Shown here: piece after piece, positions 34,368-40,291 of the stretch
Layout: each line of letters begins with the position of its first letter
Position numbering within the stretch: the stretch's first letter is position 1
Origin: Candidatus Poseidonia sp.
GTDB taxonomy: Archaea; Thermoplasmatota; Poseidoniia; Poseidoniales; Poseidoniaceae
NCBI GenBank assembly: GCA_023254355.1
Contig: JALRLR010000003.1
Location: forward strand, 1-40,291
Direction: 5' to 3'
DNA: 40,291 nt
Position numbers and translations under genes: made by a program
Notes under the pieces: model-generated
Databases searched by the model: none
Told to the model about the DNA's origin: nothing
The model's input: only the letters and a program-made list of their open reading frames with translations

Positions 34368-36395
34368 ATGCGACAACCCCTGCTCCTGTGCACGTTGCTG
34401 GTCCTCACAGCGCTGCTTCCGTTGGTTCCCTCTGGACAAGCCGCTGAGACCAACGACGTGGTGGTGTGTTGCGACGCTTCGCCGGTTGAACTCTACCTCT
34501 TGGGGAGCGACGCCAACAAGAAATTGACACCGTTCGCCTCCGAACTGGGCGAAGATGCTCAATCCATCTCCCTTGAAACCTCGATTTCGTCCCAAGAGAG
34601 CCTCGGACGGTGGGTCCTGCCCGATACATGGGGTGGCGTGATTCCCGCTTCCACCTGGACCTTTGCGATGAACTACGAGGTCAGCAACGCTGCTGGCGTT
34701 CAAATCAACGCCACCGCCACCATCAACATCGGCTCCAAGAGTTTCAGTGCCAGCACTGAACCTGGGTCTTCGTTTCTCGCCCAAGGCACCGGCACCCTGA
34801 GTTTTGACATCGATGTGGATGAATTGACCACCTCGGGGTCGTCCAACATTGAATTGGAGTTGACCGCCCAAGCCATCATTTTCAGCGTACCGGGGTCGGA
34901 TGCGAAACTGGATTTTCTGTGGGGGAGCGAGGACCAAGATTCTTCGCTTGAAGCCACCATTCCCCTTTTGGATATCTTGATGGTGGAACCCGAAGTCGAA
35001 GGTTCGGACGTCTACCTCGCCGTTCGATTGGATTCTCCTTGGGGATTGTCAACCCTCGCCATGGCGGAATCCATCACGCTCAAGGTCAACGGAAAGGCGG
35101 TTGGGGGCGACCCCATCGAAACAGCATCGGGCGATACGGTGCGTGTCACCTGGACCTGGGGGGAAGCAGCCGGCGGAGACGAAACCATCAACGTCGAAGT
35201 GGAATTGGTGTTTCAGCAAGGCCAACCTGCCTTGAGCGGTTCAACCACGTTCGACATTGAAACGTTTGATTCCGGGGGTGGCACAGGCACCTATTATCCA
35301 CCCGATGAGCCCCTACGAACCGACGGTGCGGGCAGTGCTCTCGTGGTCACCATCGATGTTGAATTGTCAAACGACGGCCAAGGTTTGCTGGTTGAACGCG
35401 TGACCACCCTTACCATCAGCGATGAAATGGCGTTTTGGATGCGTTGGGCCATGGACCATATCGGCGACGACAACCCATCCCTATCGCCCATGATTCGGGC
35501 GTTTGCCGCCGGGCCCGTAACCGACGAAGACCGGGTGAGTCGGTTCATTGAAGACGTCGAACGGTCTGAATTTGAACGGCAAATGGTGTCGCTTGGTCCG
35601 ATGTACCTCACCACGGGCCTTGGACTGGATTCCGAGGACCTCCTCGGCTCCTTCCGGGAATTCAACGAATTGAAGGTTGAGGTCAATTTGAACGGGGAAG
35701 ATGCGGTCGTCAATCACCCCGTAACCTTGAGGTTCTCCACGACCCAATTGATTCCTGACGGGCTTTACTACACGTTGATCGAAGATTTTGCCGTTCCCCA
35801 ACCGGCGCCGCTATGGAGCAGCATTGATCTTGACTTGTCCGCCTCCTCAGGTTCGCTTACGGCGTTTATCAGGAACATCCCTCCCGACTCCGATGCATTT
35901 GATTTCTCTCTTTTGCGGACTCCATGGGGCGAACAACTGTCTTTGTCCGCAGAAAATCTTGATCAAAACGAAGTGTTTGCGCTCGAGTCCATTCCAACCT
36001 CCTCGTTGGCGTATGCGCCTCTTCCCGTGACCGTTTTGACGCTCGCGGCGCTCTTTGGCGCCTTCGCCGTTGCCCTTCGTATGTCCCGGTCTCGCTCTCG
36101 GTCGGTCATTTACCTGGAATTGGTTTTGATTCCGGTGACGGTTACGGTGATGCTGTTGGGCTTCCCCTTGATGTTCATCGGCATTGCCTGCGGCGTCGCA
36201 GCGGTCATTTGGTGGATCACCGCCATGGCCAGTCCCCGTCTTGCCGGTGAACCTCGGGGCGCGAAAAAGCGAGGTCCGAACTACCCCACCATTCCTTGTC
36301 CTGCGTGCCAAACGATGAACGCCGTTACCAGCGTCGAACGTCCGCACCGCTTTGCATGCGAAGGCTGTCAACGGATCATCAAACTCGTCGCTTGA
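34368..36395 (+). CDS. Exported membrane protein with C-terminal cytoplasmic zinc ribbon
   Basis: About 675 aa from ATG 34368; ATG 34347 would add seven residues before the signal peptide. The signal peptide is at 1-26 (LLLCTLLVLTALLPLVPSG). A beta-rich ectodomain to about residue 545 has Ig-like segments and a Gly/Pro-rich linker (SGGGTGTYYPPDEP). Three membrane helices follow at about 552-622 (VTVLTLAALFGAFAVAL; LVLIPVTVTVMLLGFPLMFI; GVAAVIWWITAM). A zinc ribbon closes the protein (CPACQ...CEGCQ, about 643-667). The odd number of helices puts the ribbon inside the cell. It could relay an outside signal to a cytoplasmic partner. No enzyme motif is visible. The stop forms TGATCA with that of the convergent CBS gene. 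Confidence 0.8.
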   Translation: MRQPLLLCTLLVLTALLPLVPSGQAAETNDVVVCCDASPVELYLLGSDANKKLTPFASELGEDAQSISLETSISSQESLGRWVLPDTWGGVIPASTWTFAMNYEVSNAAGVQINATATINIGSKSFSASTEPGSSFLAQGTGTLSFDIDVDELTTSGSSNIELELTAQAIIFSVPGSDAKLDFLWGSEDQDSSLEATIPLLDILMVEPEVEGSDVYLAVRLDSPWGLSTLAMAESITLKVNGKAVGGDPIETASGDTVRVTWTWGEAAGGDETINVEVELVFQQGQPALSGSTTFDIETFDSGGGTGTYYPPDEPLRTDGAGSALVVTIDVELSNDGQGLLVERVTTLTISDEMAFWMRWAMDHIGDDNPSLSPMIRAFAAGPVTDEDRVSRFIEDVERSEFERQMVSLGPMYLTTGLGLDSEDLLGSFREFNELKVEVNLNGEDAVVNHPVTLRFSTTQLIPDGLYYTLIEDFAVPQPAPLWSSIDLDLSASSGSLTAFIRNIPPDSDAFDFSLLRTPWGEQLSLSAENLDQNEVFALESIPTSSLAYAPLPVTVLTLAALFGAFAVALRMSRSRSRSVIYLELVLIPVTVTVMLLGFPLMFIGIACGVAAVIWWITAMASPRLAGEPRGAKKRGPNYPTIPCPACQTMNAVTSVERPHRFACEGCQRIIKLVA

Positions 36396-36866
36396 TCACA
36401 ACTTCAAATCTTTGAGGTTGTTGACCAATTGGACGGCCTCTTGGTAATCCCCCGGTGAGAAATACCCGATGAATTCGTCGTTGTCATCCACCGCCACGAC
36501 CGCTTGTGGACTTCGCTGCTGAACTTGGGCCAGCACGGTTTTGAGGTCGTTTTCCAATCGAACGGTCATCAAGTCCATCTCCATGTGCTCATGGCATTTT
36601 GCTGACGTGCCGTCAACGCCATCGGCGACTGCTTTGACCAATTGACGCTGGCCGATGACCCCTTTGACACGGTGGTCATCGCTCAAAACGACGAGGATGC
36701 CGCCCGGAACCGTGAGGAGTCGCTGTGCTGCTTCTTGAAGCGAGTCATCCGTCCCAATCGTCATGTGTTCGTCGTCAAGCGTTAGGTCCCGCACGGTCTT
36801 GCCCATGTTCCGTGAGCCGACGGGCCACCTTAGGAGGTTTTCCTCAAGGCGTTTCGCTTTCTTCAT
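36396..36866 (-). CDS. Two-CBS-domain protein
   Basis: About 156 aa. Two CBS motifs are visible: TVRDLTLDDEHMTIGTDDSL...ILVVLSDDHRVKGVIGQRQL and, further on, MEMDLMTVRLENDLKTVL...VVAVDDNDEFIGYFSPGDY. Paired CBS domains bind adenosine nucleotides such as AMP, ATP or SAM and regulate partner proteins. ATG 36866 overlaps the GluRS gene by 23 nt, while ATG 36806 would start right at the first CBS domain; neither has a well-spaced ribosome-binding site, so the start is uncertain. Position behind gltX suggests co-transcription. What it regulates is unknown. Confidence 0.82.
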   Translation of the reverse strand: MKKAKRLEENLLRWPVGSRNMGKTVRDLTLDDEHMTIGTDDSLQEAAQRLLTVPGGILVVLSDDHRVKGVIGQRQLVKAVADGVDGTSAKCHEHMEMDLMTVRLENDLKTVLAQVQQRSPQAVVAVDDNDEFIGYFSPGDYQEAVQLVNNLKDLKL

Positions 36867-38571
36867 GGCAAAGAACGAGGGTTTCGCTGTCCAAGACCAT
36901 GGCGTAACCGATGCGCTCGAGTTGCACCACCGTCCCGGTTGGATGGTTGTGTTGTTCAAGTTGTCCACGGTGGCGAATCAATTCGTTGTTCTTGGTTTCA
37001 AGAAGCACCGCTTCTTGGCTGTTGATGGCTGGGAGCCAGTGGACGATGGGCCGTTGGTCGCTTCTCGAGAGCCCTTGGACCTCAGCGTTGGTGTCGTTGA
37101 GGGCAACATCGGCAAACTCCTTGAGGCGGAGGTCCATGTGGTCCAAATCCTCGCTCTCGAGCCAAACCTTTCCTTCCTTGAGGTTCCATGCCCGAATTCC
37201 CATGGCATCATCGTTGGGATGGACGGCGAGCTCAAGCGATGAAGGATGTTCGCCAACCAAGGAGAAGGCAATGGGTTCACGGACAAATGAAAGGCGAGGC
37301 GCACCGGCATCCACCGCCTTGGTGTTGTGCGAATACAAGGTGGCCAGCGGAACGGAGATGTCCTTCTGCGTGACACCCAATTCAATCCAGAAATCCCGCA
37401 ACGCCTCGGCCTTGATGCCACGGTCCCGCAACCCAGCAAGCGTTGGTAGCCTTGGGTCGTTCCAACCGTCGTAGCGTCCATCTTCGATGTCTTTTCGCAT
37501 TTGTGAGGTGGAGAATCCTCCCCATTCGTGCACTTTCACTCGTCCCCAATAAACGGTTTCGGGGTAGGTCCAGCCGAAATGCTCGTACAGCAGGGTCTGC
37601 TTTCGAGTGGAGTCCATCAAATCCTTGCCCCGAATGATGTGCGTCACGCCTTGGAGGTGGTCTTCCACGGCACTTTGGAAATCCAAAAGCGGCCACACCA
37701 CGTAGGTGGATCCAATTTCCGGGCGTGGGTGTGGATGAGATTTCGTGTCCTGAAGGCGCAGGGCTGGCCAGTCCCTGAGGGCTGGATTCTTGAGGGTCAT
37801 GTCCGTTTTCACTCGCACAACGACCTCGCCGGGTTTGAAACTCCCCTTCAGCATGGATTTCCAAAGGGCCTGGTTATCAGCGATGGATTGGGACCGACAG
37901 GGGCAATTGGTTTGTCCGATGCGGTGTTCTTTGAACGCGTCTGCGCTGCATCGACACACATAGCCGAAGCCTTCGTCCAGCATGCGCTGAGCATGTTCGT
38001 AATAGTGTTCCATTCGGTCCGATGCCACCACCACACGGTCAGGCGCTCTTCCCGTGAGCCAGGTGGCTTCCTCAACGATCTGGTCGTAGGCTTCCAGAAG
38101 GGGAGGTTTTACTTTCGTGTCCGTATCATCAAATCGAAGGATGAACACGCCGTCATACATCTCCCGGTACCGGTTGTTAATCACCAATCCACGGGCGTGA
38201 CCAAAGGACAGAGGACCGTTGGGGTTGGGGGCAAATCGGAGGACGACTTCGCCCTTCGAAGCGTTGGTCAACTCGGGCAACCCCTCCCGGCGAGCTTTGG
38301 TTTCTCGTTTTTCAAGCAACTCGGGGGCTTCCGCTTCGAGCACTTTCCGAAGACGGTCAAGTCCGTGTTCCTTCGCCATTTGGTTGGCAGCGTTCACTTC
38401 CTGGGCTACCAGGCCGGTGACGGCTTTTCCGTGCTGTTTGAGGTCATCTCGCATCGCCATGATTCGACCGATGACGGAACCAACCGCCGCTTTCCCTTCG
38501 TATTCAAGGGCATTTTGGATGGCCACATGACGAATCATGGATTGAGTAACTTCGTCGGGTGTCCAGTCCAT
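36844..38571 (-). CDS. gltX: Glutamyl-tRNA synthetase, archaeal type
   Basis: A 575-aa class I aminoacyl-tRNA synthetase that charges tRNA with glutamate in the cytoplasm. The ~105-residue N-terminal helical extension is typical of archaeal GluRS. The Rossmann core opens with FAPNPNGPLSFGHARG (residues 113-128), the HIGH-equivalent, followed by FILRFDDTD. A Cys-rich segment (CRCSADAF...CPC) lies near residue 230. The KMSKS-like loop is in GGFSTSQMRKDIEDG near 355, and the C-terminal beta-barrel anticodon-binding region follows. Archaeal enzymes are often non-discriminating (charging tRNA-Gln too); a GatDE amidotransferase would be expected elsewhere. It lies 48 nt after rnhB and overlaps the CBS gene. 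Confidence 0.96.
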   Translation of the reverse strand: MDWTPDEVTQSMIRHVAIQNALEYEGKAAVGSVIGRIMAMRDDLKQHGKAVTGLVAQEVNAANQMAKEHGLDRLRKVLEAEAPELLEKRETKARREGLPELTNASKGEVVLRFAPNPNGPLSFGHARGLVINNRYREMYDGVFILRFDDTDTKVKPPLLEAYDQIVEEATWLTGRAPDRVVVASDRMEHYYEHAQRMLDEGFGYVCRCSADAFKEHRIGQTNCPCRSQSIADNQALWKSMLKGSFKPGEVVVRVKTDMTLKNPALRDWPALRLQDTKSHPHPRPEIGSTYVVWPLLDFQSAVEDHLQGVTHIIRGKDLMDSTRKQTLLYEHFGWTYPETVYWGRVKVHEWGGFSTSQMRKDIEDGRYDGWNDPRLPTLAGLRDRGIKAEALRDFWIELGVTQKDISVPLATLYSHNTKAVDAGAPRLSFVREPIAFSLVGEHPSSLELAVHPNDDAMGIRAWNLKEGKVWLESEDLDHMDLRLKEFADVALNDTNAEVQGLSRSDQRPIVHWLPAINSQEAVLLETKNNELIRHRGQLEQHNHPTGTVVQLERIGYAMVLDSETLVLCHEESETP

Positions 38572-38619
38572 GTCGCTCGCTCCGTCGGTCTGCTCGCTCC
38601 TTCAAGAAATGCATGGCGG

Positions 38620-39345
38620 TCAGGGTTGAAACAACGTTTGCTGGACGCCCCGTCGTTGCCCACGCACGGGCACCTCTCCGGTGCGCTGGGCTCGCCAAAA
38701 CTTCTGAACGGTTGCCCATCCCCATCGCACGTCCTCGTCAATGCCCTCTTGCCTGCAGAGGTGTGGCAAGGCCTCCTTGGTGGCGGGGTCGCTGGGATAG
38801 CCTGAGCCGACGGGCACACCCACGCGCTCTTCCATGACTCGTATTCGCCGGTCACGTTCTTCCTTCGCGAGGATGCTGGCCATTCCGACGGCAGGGTGGT
38901 TGAGGTCAGCTTTGTGTTCCGAGCGTATGCGGCTCTCGGGCCACGGCCAATCGGAAATCTTCAGGGTGATGCGCTGGCCGAAGCGTTCGGCGTTAACATC
39001 GCACGCATCAACGACGATGTCGCAGTTCGTCTTGTTGGGCGTCAAGGCCAAGGCCTCGTGAAAGCCTTCAACCTCAAGGAGGTTCAGCCCCTGGTTTTGG
39101 AGGGCCAAATCGATGCGTTGTGCAGGGAAAATGACGGTTGCACCAAACCATCCCTCTTGTTGGCATTGGTCCCAAAACCAATCCTCCAGTTGGCAGCGTT
39201 TGGCCGGGGAGAGGTCCTTCGAGTCTCGGACGCCTTGGTCCACCAATTCGGAAAGGGCGTTCTCCGGTACCGCGCAGATGCCGAACACCAACGGGCCAAG
39301 GACCGGGCCCCGTCCTGCTTCGTCCACCCCAACGCTCCAGCGCAT
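38620..39345 (-). CDS. rnhB: Ribonuclease HII
   Basis: A 241-aa endonuclease cutting the RNA strand of RNA-DNA hybrids, including single ribonucleotides in DNA. The signature GVDEAGRGPVLGPLV gives Asp8 and Glu9; Asp113 (VVDACDVN) and Asp147 (HKADLNHPAVGMASILA) complete the metal-binding site. Length and motif order fit archaeal RNase HII. ATG 39345 follows the upstream stop by 2 nt (TGACCATG), with GGAG about 9 nt upstream, so it is probably coupled to the preceding membrane-protein gene. A TTG at 39351 would overlap that gene. Confidence 0.96.
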   Translation of the reverse strand: MRWSVGVDEAGRGPVLGPLVFGICAVPENALSELVDQGVRDSKDLSPAKRCQLEDWFWDQCQQEGWFGATVIFPAQRIDLALQNQGLNLLEVEGFHEALALTPNKTNCDIVVDACDVNAERFGQRITLKISDWPWPESRIRSEHKADLNHPAVGMASILAKEERDRRIRVMEERVGVPVGSGYPSDPATKEALPHLCRQEGIDEDVRWGWATVQKFWRAQRTGEVPVRGQRRGVQQTLFQP

Positions 39346-39347
39346 GG

Positions 39348-40291
39348 TCAAAACTCCAAGTCATCAACCGGTGAAGGTCGAGGTGCCGCTTTGGGTGTTC
39401 GCTCCGTGGGCGTTGCTTCGCTCGTCGCCGATGTTTGAACCGCTGGCTCTGGTTCCAAGACGGCGGGAGGGGAAGCGATCTCGTTCCGTTGCAGGGCCGC
39501 CAGCATGTCATCTGCATGGGCCTTGTTTCGCTCCTCTGTTCGCTGGTCCAAGACGATGGTAGCGGCGTTCACCAAGCCCGGTTCGACCGGAGATTGGGCC
39601 TGGGCGGGCTGACCGTGCGCATGCCTGAACATCGCTTCGTACGTTTCTTTGGGAACGGCTTGGAGGGGTTCGGTTCGGACCGGTTCAACCGCCTCTGGTT
39701 CTTTTTCAAACTGTTTCATCCAGTCATCGGCCGTTGAAGTTTCTTGATACGGAAGGACCTGTTGGTGCTCGAGTCGGCGTTCACGGTCGACCACCGCCTT
39801 GTAGATGACCAACCCCGCAAACGCAATCGCCAGCAAAACCCCCGACCAGGCTTTGAGGTAAGCCACGGCCGTCGCAGCCATTTCTCCCCAAGCCACCCCT
39901 TGGTCTTCGTCAGGTTGGGGCTGCCATGGTTGGCCAAGGTAATCACCGGTCGAGGTGTGGACAAAGGGTAATTCAGGTGCAAAGCGGGAACGAATGGTGG
40001 TGTTCACGAACACGGTGCCGTTGTTGGGCTGGTCCTGGGGTAATTGGACCCACGCGCGGATGGTGAAGTTGGAATTCAACGGGATATCGTTGATTTCAAA
40101 CGAGCGCGGATATTGCAAACCCTCCTCATAGACGGCGTTATCCGGAGGGATGAATCCCATGTCAACCAAGTGACTGGATTGGAGTTGCACAATCAATCCA
40201 TCCACCGCATTGCCTTCGTTTCTCACCTCCATGGCGATGTTGAGCCGACCCTTGGCATCCACCTGTTCTTCCACGTTTCTGAAGGTCCACT
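39348..40291 (-). CDS. Single-pass membrane protein with long cytoplasmic tail, 5' end outside window
   Basis: The frame is open to the window end, so the N-terminal part is missing; about 313 residues are seen. The visible ectodomain has NEW3/CARDB-like features (RLNIAMEVRNEGNAVDGLIV; INDIPLNSNFTIRAWVQLP), typical of extracellular beta-sandwich repeats that follow larger surface domains. One membrane helix (WSGVLLAIAFAGLVIYKAVV) precedes RERR and a ~140-residue Glu/Pro/Ala-rich, probably disordered cytoplasmic tail ending PRPSPVDDLEF. The overall layout matches the two giant anchored proteins in this window, without their Trp-rich terminus. It is upstream of rnhB, 2 nt apart. Confidence 0.8.
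   Translation of the reverse strand, partial: WTFRNVEEQVDAKGRLNIAMEVRNEGNAVDGLIVQLQSSHLVDMGFIPPDNAVYEEGLQYPRSFEINDIPLNSNFTIRAWVQLPQDQPNNGTVFVNTTIRSRFAPELPFVHTSTGDYLGQPWQPQPDEDQGVAWGEMAATAVAYLKAWSGVLLAIAFAGLVIYKAVVDRERRLEHQQVLPYQETSTADDWMKQFEKEPEAVEPVRTEPLQAVPKETYEAMFRHAHGQPAQAQSPVEPGLVNAATIVLDQRTEERNKAHADDMLAALQRNEIASPPAVLEPEPAVQTSATSEATPTERTPKAAPRPSPVDDLEF

Noticed and set aside
37528-38805. Plus-strand ORF of 425 codons opposite GluRS and RNase HII
   Set aside because: Both minus-strand genes are certain; this frame is their complement.

Overview
The window reads as a chromosomal segment of an uncultured marine archaeon, most likely a Poseidoniia / Marine Group II-type euryarchaeon (Thermoplasmatota). 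Archaeal markers are a long archaeal-type ribosomal protein S15, an archaeal GluRS with its N-terminal extension, an archaeosine synthase-like protein with the PCSAKKPY motif, a UPF0201 (PF01877) protein and pilin-like membrane proteins resembling those of other euryarchaea. The lineage call is inferred from gene content and from very large secreted proteins with acidic DxDxDG repeats; no rRNA is present to confirm it. Sequence is moderately GC-rich and extremely gene-dense: no gap exceeds about 155 bases. I see no tRNA, rRNA, CRISPR, transposase or phage gene.

Layout. 1-5748 (+): the 3' part of a giant membrane-anchored surface protein, then a STAND/TPR regulator. 5754-10391 (-): an MBL-fold hydrolase followed by three pilin-like membrane proteins with 4-nt overlaps and the same GAGGTGA ribosome-binding site. 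10544-23111 (+): a possible 12-codon leader ORF overlapping a 1915-aa secreted calcium-repeat/propeller protein, a second giant anchored surface protein, a small helical protein and a metzincin-like lipoprotein. 23096-25047: a small membrane protein (-), a pyroglutamyl-peptidase/Nudix fusion (+) and a UPF0201 protein (-). 25139-28334 (+): a family 2 glycosyltransferase, a membrane zinc-ribbon protein and DnaJ. 28335-30554 (-): a secreted/membrane protein. 30632-36395 (+): archaeosine synthase, ribosomal protein S15, a possibly inactivated RecJ/Cdc45-like protein, a small helical protein and a surface protein with a zinc-ribbon tail. 40291-36396 (-): a membrane protein (cut by the window end), RNase HII, GluRS and a CBS-domain protein.

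Biologically, the first two thirds look like a cell-surface module: large extracellular scaffolds with calcium-binding repeats, pilin-like subunits and a surface protease, with a nearby STAND signalling ATPase. The last third is mainly information processing (tRNA modification, ribosome, replication-related, aminoacylation, RNase H) with surface proteins interspersed.

The most interesting candidates are the peptidase C15-Nudix fusion, the DHH-motif-lacking protein beside rps15, the pilin-like operon, the leader ORF plus operator-like dyad before the giant calcium-repeat gene, and the zero-gap arrangement of all five convergent gene pairs.
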